Numbered from the stretch's first letter, positions 1 through 12,208 are shown. The stretch: DNA of 34,693 nucleotides from Priapulus caudatus (GCF_000485595.1 NW_014577255.1:25958-60650); one strand, 5' to 3'. The notes: generated from the letters alone by a model not told the origin. Translations and numbers: made by a program.

Positions 1-740
1 CTCTCCCTCCCTCCCTCCTCTATCCATTCAGCCAGATCATCTATCCATCATCATCCAATCCATCCATCATTCAATCCATCATCCATCCATCATCCATCCA
101 TCATCCATCATCCTTCCATCCATCCATCCATCATCCATCCATCATCCATCATCCATCCCATCCAATCCAATCCATACATCCATCATCATCTCATCCATCC
201 ATTCCATCCATCCATCCATCATCATCCATCCACCATCCATCATTCCATCCTCATCCATCCGACATCCATTCATCATCCATCATCCATCATCCATCCATCC
301 ATCCATCATCCATCATCCATCCATCTCCATCCATCATCATCATCCATCATCCAATCCATCCATCCATCCATCCATCCATCCAATCATCCATCAGTCCATC
401 ATCATCCATCCATCCATCCATCTATCCGACCTACATCCATCCCATCCAATCCATCCACCATCCATCCAGTCATCATCCAGCTTATCCATCCATCCATCCA
501 TCCATCACCATCCATCCATCCATCTCCATCCATCCATCCATCCATCCTATCATCAATCCATCCATCCATCACATCCACATCCATCCATCCATCATCCATC
601 CATCCATCCATCCATCATCATCAATCCATCATCCATCCCGACCATACATCATCCATCCATCACCATCCGACTCATACATCCCCATCAATACATCATCCAT
701 CCATCCATCCCATCCATCCATCCATACATCCATCCCGATC
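1..740. repeat. Degenerate CATC (ATCC/GGAT) microsatellite, ~740 bp
   Basis: The whole stretch is built from CATC/CCAT steps with frequent irregular gaps such as ATCATC and CCATCATC. It starts at the first base, so it may extend outside the window. The minus-strand frames made of M, D, G and W are simple translations of this repeat and are not genes. The irregular spacing could be true microsatellite decay or long-read indel noise. Confidence 0.97.
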
Positions 741-1514
741 CAGTCCCGATCGTCCGCTCCGATTCGTCCGCCCCCCTCCGCCCGCCCACCGCCCGCCGTT
801 GTTTTAAACAGAAGCGATATTAACTGAGGCCTTCTCTCATACACATCCTTAGGTTGGTATTTCTTTATTAACGATTGAAGGTGCGGCACCTTTTTCCCGC
901 ATAAACGCCTATAGCAAGATGAAATGCAAATTAGATGTCACAGAATTTAATTTTATCGCCGGCGCGTACTAATAATCATGGTGGCGAAGCATTCTGAACA
1001 ATATGTGCTCAGGAGCATAGTGGCGTTGTTTAGCATCATTATATATGCCAAACTAATACTATTAGATATAATATATTATATATATATATAAGCCTGCAAA
1101 TATTAAACTGGCGATTTGCTAGCAGTCGTTACGCTTTGCCGAACTGTTTTTGGAATTAAAATCTCTCGTCGTGAATGACAGAAATACTGAAACAATTTTA
1201 CAAAAATTTAAGTGAGCGACTACTTGCTCGGTGTCTATCGCACGAACGCGCCATTATCTGAGCACATGTTGATAATCATTTAATTAATTATCATAATCAA
1301 TAATTATTTTTGATTGATCGTCACCTTGCTATTTCTCTGAAGGACCATCTTGTATCCGCAGTTCTTTCCAGTGAGATTAAGTACAGACAGAACCCGATTT
1401 TCTCCATGTTAACATCTAGCTAACCTTGCAGAAAGCTTGCTCAGTGCTAGCAGGCATGCTGTCCCTCACGGAAACAGCCTGCCTCCTGTAACTCATACTA
1501 TGCGCTAATCACTG
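741..1514. other. Non-genic spacer
   Basis: A short C-rich patch follows the microsatellite (about 765-800), then AT-rich single-copy sequence with a TA tract near 1060-1091 and small AT inverted repeats near 1270-1310. I see no gene, RNA or recognisable element. Confidence 0.6.
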
Positions 1515-1545
1515 TAGGGTTAGGTTATGGTTAGGGTTAGGTTAG
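1515..1545 (+). repeat. Short telomere-like tract (TTAGGG-type, ~5 units)
   Basis: About five consecutive GTTAGG-like steps with variants (TAGGTTATGG and similar). It is too short to be a telomere and is best read as an interstitial telomere-like microsatellite. It has the same strand orientation as the larger tract at 10469-10643. Confidence 0.7.
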
Positions 1546-3300
1546 AGAAAAACAATTGTTTCATCGCGATTTTGCCTTTTCTCACTCCTGCAGTAGATAA
1601 CGCTGAAGTAAAACTGTTCGGGTTCAGAGAAGGAAGATACGAAGGAAGGAAATTAGGGAAGAATATAAGTGCCACTGCGTACTGTTATAATGTAACATAG
1701 TAACATTCAGATATCAGGATGACGATAACGATGAGCTGGCGCTGACGATGATTGCTATGCTAATGCATACAAATGATAACACAATGTAATGAGTGCGCAA
1801 TTCCTCAGAGGTACTCTCCGTTTTTCTTCTACTCGAGAATAACAGTGGCCGCGGAGCGCAGCGCTCATCTACGTCTTCTATTGCTGGGACTCAGTGTGGT
1901 TCGGAGTGGTGGGGATTTACGTAACCCTTTAGTCCAAATTTTCACATACACCCGATAACAGTGGAATGCACAGGAATGGTATCAGCTAACCTTCTCAAAG
2001 GATACTGTTCTTGGAGATCGTTATCGAAGTTGCCACGACGATGGCGCTGCGTTTAAGTTTCTTCATTAAAGATGCGAGCTCTCATCGTACGTAGTAGCCA
2101 ACTATTTTGCAAGACAGAATAGGTAAGCAACTCATCCATTTACCTTACGCAAGCTACAGCTGCAATATCGAGAGCCTGCACCGCTAACAATTACGCAGGC
2201 AAAAACTAACAGTACCACCACCACAATGCACTGGCATGCACTGGGCAGTGCATCCTGTTACATGCTAAGCATACTATAGTACCATAAATGCCAACAGAAA
2301 TTATACGTTTAAGGAGCACGTAAACTTCTTCAACCAAAATTAGCTTTTATAATTTCCACGGTGCATTGGTAGCATCATACACTTCCATGCGATGTATAGT
2401 CTCTCTACGCAAACCCGGCCTCCAGTCAAATTATTTCTAACAGACAGTAAACAAATCCATGTTTAACCCTCCTCTGAGGCGTCAAGAAGGGTATCCGAAA
2501 CTTACTCTTCGCATGTCAGTCAGAGGTACATATCATGTCCTTTCCAATAAGCCATAAAAATGCGTTAGGTCACCGCCTGCAAACAAAAGTTTTTCAATCC
2601 ATACCGTCAGACCTATCCACTTCCCCGAAAAACAAAACTGCCATTACCTTTGACTCCTGACCTCCAATTTCGCGCCAGTGATTGCTTTTCCTCCATGATG
2701 CTTTACACCGACTTATCAACAAGCCATAGGTCGAGCCCGTTTAGATTTGTGCTGCAATTCTGAATTTCTATCATATACCTTAAAGTTACCAGGACCGTGG
2801 AACTGTTCCCCCTTCTTTTACACCTCTTGACCTTTGCACCTTTGACCCCCAGGTTCGACATCCAACTCGTTTTCGAATTACCCCCCCCCCCACGGCCAAG
2901 ATATCGTGAACGATACGTCGAGCGGTTAAATTTGTGCCCAACTGTTGAACGCGAGGGACGGACGCTCCCCGGACGATCATCGATTCTTACAAGCTGCATC
3001 TGACTTATTTCATAGCTAAAAACACTCGCATGTATTCAAGTAAAAATTCACCCATCTTCTGAGCAAATGTTTTTCCAAGTATTCAATGATGCGCGAAGAG
3101 TCAATGATGGTTACGTCTCCTAGCGTGCAACAGGAGGGGGTACTTGACAATTCGACGGTTGAGCTTTACGAACTATGGCTTCGTGCTTCGTACTACTGGC
3201 TTCATATTTAAACAAGTCCACGACAACCTTCTCAATGTAACTTCTTTTCTTCTGAGCGCGAAGATAGACCTAAAAGTGTCGAACGAAATCTTAGAACCTA
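1546..3300. other. Non-genic single-copy sequence
   Basis: Mixed-composition sequence with no frame I can assign to a family. Frames of 60-98 codons on both strands around 2700-3000 overlap one another and span a C11 homopolymer at about 2880-2891, so I treat them as chance. No repeats longer than a few units were seen. Confidence 0.55.
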
Positions 3301-4246
3301 GCTATAGGTAACAGTCTTATGTAGTACAATTACCGTACTTACATTGTCGAAGTTGTTCCACAATTCTATTCCAAATTGCATAATACACGCCCCACGTGAT
3401 AGCACACGACGCACACACGCGACACGTGCACGCCAATCCCGCATAGTCATCGTGACGCAACAGCTTCTCAGAATACAAGACTCGTTTTGAACGCTACAAC
3501 TCGTTTCGCGATTGGTCAACACTATCGCTGCTGTACAGTAATCACACCCTACAGATGGGTTACCATGTAGACCGAAATCGCGCAAGTTCGCTCTTCCGTA
3601 TTATGAAATAATACGTTTTAGTGTTATATGAAATTCTCTGTGATTAGCTTTCGTTTCGTACAATTAATTCGCTGAGTTGAGTCACGCATTTAACTATTAT
3701 TGTAAAAAAATGGCTCAACTGTATTAAACTTGTATCAGGTTTCTATCCGCTATTACTAGATTTTTGACATTGTGTCTATTTAGCTACTTCATGAATCCTA
3801 TATATGAGGATATATGTATTTTCTATAGACTGTATTCTCACAAATCGCTCCAACATACACACAACGTACTGCTCCGGCCGTCTACAACTCTTCCCTAATA
3901 ACTTCTATCATACTATATATGTATATTATATAATATTTATATATATGATATATCTATTATAAATAATATACCTGCTGTGAATAGATCGAAAGAGGATTCA
4001 TATACAGCTTGAGGTTTGGAGAGGTCCTATTGTCAGCTATCCTAGCTATAGACACTGGTAAATGCTAAAGTCGCTTCACGAGTGTGATCACGATGATGAC
4101 GATGATGAGAGCAGCGAGAGAAAGCGAGAGCTGCAACGACGCCGCTGTGCTGCTGCTGCTGCTGCTGCTATATATACTGCGTGCAATATTCGCGTGGCAG
4201 CATGAAAGCGATAACGCGAACTGCGTCGACCAATCACTCAATTAAC
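3301..4246 (+). repeat. Tandem segmental duplication, copy 1
   Basis: Two blocks recur in the same order about 950-990 bp downstream. Block A (3301-3520, CTATAGGTAACAG through TTTCGCGATTGGTCAACAC) matches 4247-4458. Block B (3966-4246, GATTCATATACAGCTTGAGG through CCAATCACTCAATTAA) matches 4972-5196. Block B of copy 1 abuts block A of copy 2, so the arrangement is head-to-tail. The middle (3521-3965) is not obviously alignable to the middle of copy 2, apart from an AT-rich tract just before block B. Confidence 0.85.
4149..4170 (+). repeat. CTG trinucleotide run (~7 units)
   Basis: Seven uninterrupted GCT/CTG units inside block B of the tandem duplication. The equivalent position of copy 2 (about 5105-5120) has only two or three units. 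Confidence 0.9.
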
Positions 4247-4920
4247 CTATAGGTAAACAGTTCTTCTGTAGATACAAGTACTTAACGTTTTCGAAGTTGT
4301 TCCACAATATCTATTCAATTGCAGAATACACGCCCGCACGTGTAGACGCATACGCACACACGCGCGCGTGCGTATACACAATAGTCATCGTTGACGCAAC
4401 GCCTTCTCAATACAAACTCGCTTTTCGACGCTAACTCTGTTTCGCGATTGTCAACACAGGCCTTGAGCGTCTCATAAAACTATAATGCCTAAATAAATAC
4501 GCATCTATTTACTACCAAAGTCATTATGTTTCTCTATTCCTTCACTATTTATTGCCGACAAGCTGTTCTGCAAATGCCTCCAGCACAGCAACACACGCCC
4601 ACCAGTAGCTCACGCTAGCTGCGCGCTGCACAGCTTACTGCCCACACTTACACTAAATATAGATTACCACAAAAAATAAAAATATCAGCTCTAATATTAT
4701 GTGTAAGCTAGTAGTGTACACGTGCAGCAAGCGATCTGATCTCAACTCGATACTAGTGTACTATTATATTTAGTTAGTGATATACTACTCATAACTTCAT
4801 CATACTGTATCAAAAATACGATAGCGTGCGCCTAGGATACAATAAACTGTCTTACAGTGATTAGTACATGTGCGCTATTGTAGCTCTGGAAAAAACCAAA
4901 GGCAAACTTATTCGACTAGT

Positions 4921-4968
<48 letters not shown>

Positions 4969-5196
4969 TATCTGTAAATAGACAAAGAAAGCGGATTCAT
5001 ATACAGCTTGAGGTTTGGAGAGGAGCTATTGTCAGTCATCCTAGCTAAAGACACTGGTAACTGCTAAAGTCGCTTAGTGTGATCACGATGATGACGATGA
5101 TGTGTCCTGCTGCTGCTTACTGCCGTGCAATATTCGCAGAAGTCAGCATTGAAAGCCATCACTTGTGACTGCGACCGACCATCACTCAATTAAACC
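4247..5196 (+). repeat. Tandem segmental duplication, copy 2
   Basis: Second copy of the 3301-4246 segment. Blocks A and B align well with copy 1, with scattered one-base indels and substitutions. The block B copy lacks most of the CTG run present in copy 1. The central part (4459-4971) is different sequence and contains a long TA dinucleotide run. Confidence 0.85.
4926..4971. repeat. TA dinucleotide microsatellite
   Basis: Near-perfect alternating TA of about 45 bp, with one AA interruption, directly before block B of copy 2. Confidence 0.95.
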
Positions 5197-6345
5197 GCCG
5201 CCTGAAGAGTTGCACTATTTCTCTCTAGAAAATGCATTTTTTGGCATTTCTTTTCGCCGCGAAATTCAGCACTAGTGCCAATAATTTGCATAATGCACGC
5301 AGTTAGATGCCTCCGTTGGAGTCTAGAATGCATTAGAATTAAACATTTGGTTCTGTCGTGTAGTTGTGACATTCCGTCAGGTCGCGTAAGCACAAGCGAC
5401 CGGTTGGTCATTTTTGTGTTTGAAAGGTGGTCAGACTAGCTTTGCAGAGCATTTCGTATCATAGAGCTGGCAAAATTTGCAAGCGGAGCTAGAGCATGAT
5501 CTGTAGTTATTTAACATGAATAAACATTGTTATGTTGTGTCATGAGATAACATGTGGTATTTTTATAATTTTTGTTCGATGCTTTTTCACCCTATGGACG
5601 CCCTCTACTGTTGTTCCACCACCTCATATTACGGCATTCAACTATTCTTCGAAAAGCCTCGAAAGCAAATTACTTGTGATTTACATGCTAAGCATCTGTG
5701 ATAGACCTTATCAAAAAAACGATGCTTGGCAGTATCAGCTATCTTCTTTAAAATAAACTCAACAGGAACACCATTCCTTTTCCAGATACGTACAGACATG
5801 CGCCTAACCATGTTCATGACGCCCACTTCTAAAATGTTTATTACAACTAAAAAGCGATCCAAATCTGACGTCGACTATAATAACATTTATTTTCCAAAAT
5901 GAAATATAAGGACAAACTATTAACATCACGACGATATATTATACAATGAGGTAATCTGCGCTGACTATCCTGAGTGCATTTTATAGAGTAACAAATGGCA
6001 AACAATGCTCCATATGAACAATGAAACTCATAGACAGATCCTTCGTTACAAAAATATGGTACGTCTCAGTTTCTAGGCAACCTATATGCGAGACTCCGCC
6101 CTGCGGTCCTCCTATCTTCCGCATGATAAGTGGCGCCATAATTTAGTTAAAACAACGAAAACGATCAGACTGAAATTGAATCTGCAAGGAGGCCGTGGTA
6201 TTGTAGAAATAGAGCTATGCAAATAAAGACGCAACTGTTTTTCCTCGAGAGCTAACACATGCCTCTTCATCAGAGCACTAGTCAGTACAGGCATACGTAA
6301 CTTACGTAGTAATGGAGGGAACTTTCCCAACTGGACCACTCTCTC
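5197..6345. other. Non-genic single-copy sequence
   Basis: No gene, RNA or repeat recognised. Several 70-75-codon frames occur on both strands without any family signature. Confidence 0.5.
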
Positions 6346-6445
6346 TCTCCTATATTATATATATACTTATATATATCATATATCCTATACTATATATATA
6401 TTATATATATATAATAGTAATACATATATATATATATATCTATAA
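6346..6445. repeat. AT-rich low-complexity tract
   Basis: About 100 bp of imperfect TATA/ATAT steps preceded by a short CT run (6340-6352). Confidence 0.85.
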
Positions 6446-7246
6446 TTTACCACAACGAAGCGTATAATAAATGCCTCTCAGTCGGTCACTCAGCACTAAT
6501 CGGATATGTAATACCGATCTAGGCAATACTATTTACGTGTTGTTAAGCAATAATACGATATACCTGCTTAGTCTATCTGACTATAATAAAGAGGATATCT
6601 GACTTGCGAGCAATAATATGTTATTCAAAACGAAACTTATTTTGTTGCCTTTGAAATATGAACACGACAGTGGCCAGGAATCAAAACTATCTGGAAATCT
6701 CAAATTATTATGTTAACTGACGATAAAAGCCCGAGAATGCAATATGCGAATGTGTAGCTGTGTAGCAGCTTAAGCACTGAGTGGTATATATACCATATAA
6801 TATATATATATATATAAACATCGTTAGAACGTTCTCACATGAAATATATCTAACAGGTGGTTGGGATACACACAGTGTATCATTAAGCACGATAACAATG
6901 CCATTTGCATTTTTATAAAATAATCAATAAAACTGTGCTTGATATTAAAATAGTATTTTCTTTGCGTCATCTGTGCAAAAAAACAAGCTCTTTATACATG
7001 TGCGTCATCACAAAATAAAGCCATTTGAATATATCTAAGAATGCAAAATTTTCTGCATGATTTTCGCGCGTGGTGAAACATACAAATCCCATAGCTATAC
7101 ATGTTGTACGCATAAACCTGAGACCTGTGCAATGCTTGGGATGGCGCGGGAAATCTTAAACATTGCTTCTCATGTTGGAATCTGGCAGCCGTCACTAGAT
7201 TGCGCCAAAGGTCGCCAAGACTATCTGTAACACTATATATCTACTT
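6446..7246. other. Non-genic single-copy sequence
   Basis: AT-rich sequence with another short TA tract (about 6785-6820). No coding or structural feature was recognised. Confidence 0.5.
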
Positions 7247-7411
7247 AACACACGTACACGCACACCTACAAACAACACACACACGTTACACGCACGCACC
7301 GCCACACACAAACACAACCACCCACACCACACACAAACCACACCACACACCCCACACACACACACACACACACACCACACACACACACAACACACCACAC
7401 ACACACACCAA

Positions 7412-7444
<33 letters not shown>

Positions 7445-7650
7445 CACTACACACACACACATACACCACACACCACACACACAGCACACACACACCACAC
7501 ATACACGCCACGCACGCCACGCCAAGCACGCACGCACGCACTGCACGCACGCACGCACGCACACGCACCGCATCGCACGCACGCACGCACGCACGCACGC
7601 ACCAGCACGCACGCACACAACACACACACACACACACATACACACACACA
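7247..7650. repeat. Compound CA / CACG microsatellite
   Basis: About 400 bp. The first two thirds are CA and CCACA steps. From about 7505 the tract shifts to GCAC/ACGC steps, then returns to CA until about 7650. The 120-180-codon frames rich in H/T or C/V that cross it are direct translations of the repeat. Alternating purine-pyrimidine DNA of this kind can adopt Z-form, which is known chemistry and not shown here. Confidence 0.97.
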
Positions 7651-8461
7651 ATTCATTGTTGACGCCATGGCTCCATTGCGTCACGCTTTTCAAGAATTCG
7701 CAGGGCGATCGCGTCTACATTTATGTTCGAAGGTTGTAGCCGCCACCTGCCAACTTCTTTCAGGTTATGGTTCACCAGTTTCTCAACTAGATGTCCCCTT
7801 CCCAGTGTGCCAAACTAACAAGGTACTGCCTATATTGCTATCAGAACTAATTTAATATACGAAACTGGCTAGCAAGAGCACAGCTCGGGCCAACCACTAG
7901 GCATGAGGACATTGGTAATCCAAGAAGGTAGTCACTATATCCAGGCCTGTGGAGCACGAACAATAGTATCCAAGATCGTTACATCTTGTCTCGACATGCT
8001 TGGGGTTAACGACTGAGATGCATGAACTTACCAACTCGATTTTTCACGCTTTCAGTTGTATATATTATAATATATTATTATTATTATATATAGTATTTAT
8101 ATTATATATTCGTATAGTCTATTTATTATCACTGTGTGTGTGTGAAATAGAGCACATTAAACACTACCATACCGTGAGCAAAACTAATGCGTGAGGATGC
8201 CCGAATGCCGGGTAGAGTGCTGTAAGAGGACGTGGGAAGCTGCTATCACTGTCACCAGCACTTGAGCTTCTGTCGATCGTCAGTCGCGCAAGACGTGTTA
8301 ATGTTGTACACGACTTGCGTCACCGTGCTCGAAGTGTGCGTCATCTCCAGTGAGCGAGTCTCATGTCGTGATGATCTCATCGGAGACGGCCTTGAATCAT
8401 CCCTACCAACAACAGACACACGTTATACACCGCTAGAAGAAACCGGCACGCCATTTCCAGT
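7651..8461. other. Non-genic single-copy sequence
   Basis: Contains an AT-rich patch at about 8055-8120. Short frames (for example 8232-8468 on the plus strand) have no recognisable domain and are not called as genes. Confidence 0.5.
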
Positions 8462-8684
8462 ACCATAGACCACGACACTTCTCCTATACACTACTGCTAC
8501 TCTCTAGCGGCTGTCGACGCCTTTCCATACGCTATACCCTACTACTACACTCTACTCTACACTACTGTACTCTTCTAGGGCTGGTCGACGTTTTCCCATA
8601 CGCTATACCCTACTACTACACACTTACTTCTACACTACATGACTCTTCGTGGGTCTCGTTCACGTTTTCCCATACGGTCTACAC
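8462..8684 (+). repeat. ~70-bp minisatellite, ~3 copies
   Basis: Units share CTCTTCTAGGGCTGGTCGAC-like starts, TTTTCCCATACGCTATACCC centres and TACTACTACAC-type CTA-rich tails. Copies lie at about 8501-8569, 8570-8642 and a partial 8643-8684, with a degenerate lead-in from 8462. Confidence 0.85.
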
Positions 8685-8894
8685 GATCCGACTCTAGCAC
8701 CGAGAGGTGTATGGTTGCGCTTGACATTACACCGGGTTCCCACCAACGCGCGGTAGATGCTTAACATCGGCAGATTCCCTGAAGATGTCGCTACAATCAT
8801 CTGCAACGTGACTCCGGAAGGCAGGCGCTGCTGAGATTCTCCAATATTGCCAAACACAAAATCTACAAACTGGGGTCACACAATGCGCTTATTA

Positions 8895-9597
8895 TACAGG
8901 CCGTAGCCAGCTTTTTACTGGGGAGGGGGTTCGCCTATTTACAGGCGACCCATTGAGGGCGCAAAGCGCCGACCGAGGAGCGAAGCGACCGTGCAGGGCG
9001 ATATTGCGGACGGGGCGTATCCCCCTACGACACACGGGAGCTTTTGGCATTTTTACGCTAAAATGGAGCGAATGCGTGCCATACCGCGGGTAAAATTCTT
9101 GCCACATTTTCACAATAAAAAAAAACGAGAAAAAAACACCTATTCTGTAAAAAAGTTTTCGACTATGGAAAGTTAATTTTGCTATAATATAAATAATAGA
9201 ATAAGGAATGTAACGAATTGCCTAAGAGGAGCAAGTAACATGAAACACTTTCAGAGAAATAACTGCCATTTCAACAGTGTTCCCCAACTTGTTGTTGTTG
9301 TTGTTGTTCGGGGGGGGGGGGATTGGCTGGCACACATGATACAAAGAAATTGTTGTGGTAGGGCTAACGAGGGTGCGAAGCCACGAATCAACAGAGAGCG
9401 AATATGATTATGCGATACCTTCCATAATATGATAAAAAACATCTTAATTTTCATTTGAGAGGTTCAGAAGCCCCCAAATAAAAATAAAAAAATAAAATTA
9501 TAAAAAAAATATAATTGTTGGTTTTTATCGCACTCATTTTTTGGCTCGGGGGGGGTCGTGCGAAACTCCCCCCCCCCGGCACGGCGGAGCCTGTATT
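8895..9597. mobile_element. Possible non-autonomous DNA element with short inverted ends
   Basis: The left end reads TACAGGCCGTAGCCAGC and is followed by a G-rich run. The right end reads GGCGGAGCCTGTA, whose reverse complement begins TACAGGCTCCGCC. The flanks are AT-rich (ATTA on the left, TTAT on the right), consistent with a TA or short AT target duplication, but the inverted match is clear only over about 7-8 bp. The interior has a TTG run (about 9289-9307), G-runs at 9309-9320 and 9548-9555, and a C10 run at 9568-9577. There is no coding capacity. A related end motif occurs at 23719-23731. Confidence 0.4.
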
Positions 9598-9694
9598 ATA
9601 ATTATATATTAATAATAACTTAATTAATATTATATTAATTAATATTAACGCGCCAAATTAAATGATCACGTGAAAGTGCTCACACGGTAAAAGA
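9598..9694. other. AT-rich spacer
   Basis: TTAATTAA/AATATTAA-rich sequence with self-complementary patches; no gene. Confidence 0.6.
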
Positions 9695-9756
9695 AACCTA
9701 GAATAGAGAAAATGATTATATGTACTATATATATTTATATCATCCTATTCTAGGTT
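9695..9756. repeat. 12-bp inverted repeat (hairpin)
   Basis: AACCTAGAATAG at 9695-9706 is perfectly complementary to CTATTCTAGGTT at 9745-9756, around a 38-bp AT-rich loop. It could be a remnant of a small fold-back element. Nothing coding lies nearby. Confidence 0.7.
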
Positions 9757-10468
9757 CCCGTTACGTCTGAAACCACTTCCGGTAGGAGTAATTAGGTTGT
9801 GATAATTTAATTTACGATCATAATGAAAAAGGCACGCGTCACTTCATTAATGTGTAATAGAGCAGCAGGAGGGTACACAAGCGAGTCCTACCTGTCTACC
9901 CGTATACCACACAGTCTACCTGTCATTATAACACAACGCGAGAGGAGTCTGTGCGTTTGCCAGGAAGACAGTGGTCCTTCCTGGGTAATCAACGTCATGT
10001 ATTGCTGCTGCTATCACAGAACCAACCTGATCCTGTTTCGTCAGGGTGTCCCTCAAATACGGAACGCACTAACATGGGCACACGTGCCCATATATCTGTC
10101 ACTATAAACGCAGAGGCGGATAAAGCGATTTGACGCTCCCGACGCACAGTGTCACCTAAAAGGCCCCCGAACTTCCCCTTGATCGAGTCCCTTGTTCTTC
10201 GCTCAGCCACATTCTTTTTCTACCGCCTCTCAACTAGCTTATCAAATACCGCCATCTTGTTTTACATCTTATTTTATAGGCCTACATGTATTCCTCGTGT
10301 TTGTGAATATAGGCCACTAAAGAAAATTTGCCACTGTTGTTCAATGTTATCTATTTCCTGCAGCACTTGGAACCTATTTGTCACTTCCAGATTTAGTTTC
10401 TCTACTGCAGTATCCGCATGTCAATTAATACCAATCTTGTCCAGGAGCTCTTAATTTCACGTTGTGTA
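9757..10468. other. Non-genic sequence
   Basis: Several frames of 60-100 codons overlap on both strands with no family signature. The part near 10170-10230 (CTTGTTCTTCGCTCAGCC, TTTTTCTACCGCCTCTCAAC) resembles part of the ~540-bp satellite unit found at 14184-17034, so a diverged satellite fragment in plus orientation may lie at about 10165-10260. Confidence 0.4.
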
Positions 10469-10643
10469 GTTAGGGTTAGGGTTAGTGCTAGGGTTAGGGT
10501 TAGGGTTAAAGTTAGTGTTAGGGTTAAGGTTAGGGTTAGGGTTAAGGTTAGTGTTAGGGTTAGTGTTAGGGTTAGGGTTAGTGTTAGTGTTAGGGTTAGG
10601 GTTATGGTTACGGTTAGTGTTATGGTTACGGTTAAGGTTAGGG
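10469..10643 (+). repeat. Interstitial telomere-like array (TTAGGG variants)
   Basis: About 29 consecutive hexamer steps of GTTAGG with frequent variants (GTTAGT, GTTAAG, GTTATG, GTTACG). TTAGGG is the ancestral animal telomere repeat. The variant load suggests an old interstitial tract and not a live chromosome end. The V/R/S-rich and L/G-rich frames here are translations of the hexamer. Confidence 0.93.
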
Positions 10644-10694
10644 ATAGTACAAGGTTCAGACGATTTTACGTCTTATATATGGTGACTGAATAAC

Positions 10695-10846
10695 GTCAAC
10701 CCCGTGTGTATGTGCGTAAATTCAGTAATATCAGCCTAACCCCGTGTGTATGTTACTATGTGTGTAAATTCAGTAATATCAGCCAAACCCCGTGTTTATG
10801 TGTGTAAATTCAGTAATATCAACCCAACCCCGTGTGTATCTTACTA
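10695..10846 (+). repeat. ~40-46-bp minisatellite, ~3.5 copies
   Basis: Units share AACCCCGTGTGTATGT and GTGTAAATTCAGTAATATCA. Copies alternate between a longer form with a TTACTATG insert and a shorter form. It lies directly next to the telomere-like tract. Confidence 0.9.
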
Positions 10847-10994
10847 TAAATTGGGGAATTTCTGTCTGTGTGTGTGTCCGGCTATACGTTTCCGCACCGC
10901 TCAACGGATCCTCTCCAAACTTTGTCGGAACACAATGGCAATGTAAAAAACAATGTATAACCAAAGGCGCTCCATCTAAGATTCGAAGTCGCGC

Positions 10995-11054
10995 ATATAT
11001 ATATATATCAAGAGCTAATAATACCTATTATTAGCTCTTGATATATATATATAT
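10995..11054. repeat. Perfect palindrome, 29-bp arms with 2-bp spacer
   Basis: CAAGAGCTAATAATA (11009-11023) is followed by CC and by its exact reverse complement (11026-11040). Both sides continue into matching AT alternation, giving 29-bp arms overall. It is the strongest near-zero-loop hairpin in the window and could extrude as a cruciform. Confidence 0.95.
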
Positions 11055-11061
11055 ATTATAC

Positions 11062-12171
11062 GGACTGACGAAAACTGCATAATATAGCTTGTTGAGAGAG
11101 AGAGGGGGTGGAGACTGAGGAAAGGAGGCAGGGAAGGTAGCTTAGGGCGGTAGTAAAAGAAGGAGGCTAAGCGAGGGACAGGGGACGCAATGGGAAGGGC
11201 GGGAGGGGATGAAATTAGAGTTTTGCACCCTATACAGACTAGGGCGCTCTACTAATTATAAACACAGGTCTACTGATAAAATTTTATTACAGAAATCTAG
11301 GCTCAGATCCCCCCTACCCATATTAAATGCATATTCATAACAAAATATAACTTCTATGGTGAGATATTGCGCATGCGCTAGCAGACTAAGGTAGCCAGAT
11401 TTAGTACTGACTGGTATATGCAGCGGGCACCTTACATGCAATGTCTTCTTCCCATTTCGTAAGAAAAACCTACCGACGAAATGTTATCATATAAATCTAT
11501 ACTACAATACCTCCTCTCCATTTTAAATGCATAATTCTCGCAAAATGTTATTCTTATCGGGAGATATTGCGCATGCGCGAGCACCGCTTCAGACGTGCAG
11601 TACGGACTGACGAAAACTGCATAATATAGCTTGCTGAGAGAGGGGGTTGGAGACCGAGGACACGAGGCAGGAAAGATAGCTGAGGGCGGTAGAAAAAGGA
11701 GGCTGCGCGAGGGACAGGGGGGGGGGGCAATAGAAAGGACGGGAGGGGATAAAATTGAGTTTTGCACCTTACAGGCTAGGGCGCTCTACTAATTATAAAC
11801 ACAGGTTTACTGATAAAATTTTATTACAGAAATTAGGCTGAGATACCCCCTAACCATATTAAATGCATATTCATAACAAAATATAACTTCTAAGGTGAGA
11901 TATTGCGCATGCGCTAACAGACTAAGGTAGCCAGATTTAGTACTGACTGGTATATGCAGCGGACACCTTACATGCAATGTCTTCTTCCCATTTCGTAAGA
12001 GAGGCCTACCGATGAAATGTTATCATATAAATCTATGCTAGAATACCTCCTCTCCATCTTAAATGCATAATTGTCGCAAAATATTATTCTTATCGAGAGA
12101 TATTGCGCATGCGCGAGCACCGTTTCAGGCGTGCAGTACGGTTTGACGAAAACTGCATAATATATCTTGCT

Positions 12172-12208
<37 letters not shown>

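Noticed and set aside
402-889. Minus-strand frames rich in M, D, G and W
   Set aside because: They are direct translations of the CATC microsatellite and the adjoining C-rich patch.
7195-7739. Long frames rich in H/T (plus) and C/V (minus), up to 179 codons
   Set aside because: They are translations of the CA/CACG microsatellite; all frames stay open because the repeat lacks stop codons.
10418-10693. V/R/S-rich 91-codon frame
   Set aside because: Translation of the TTAGGG-variant hexamers.
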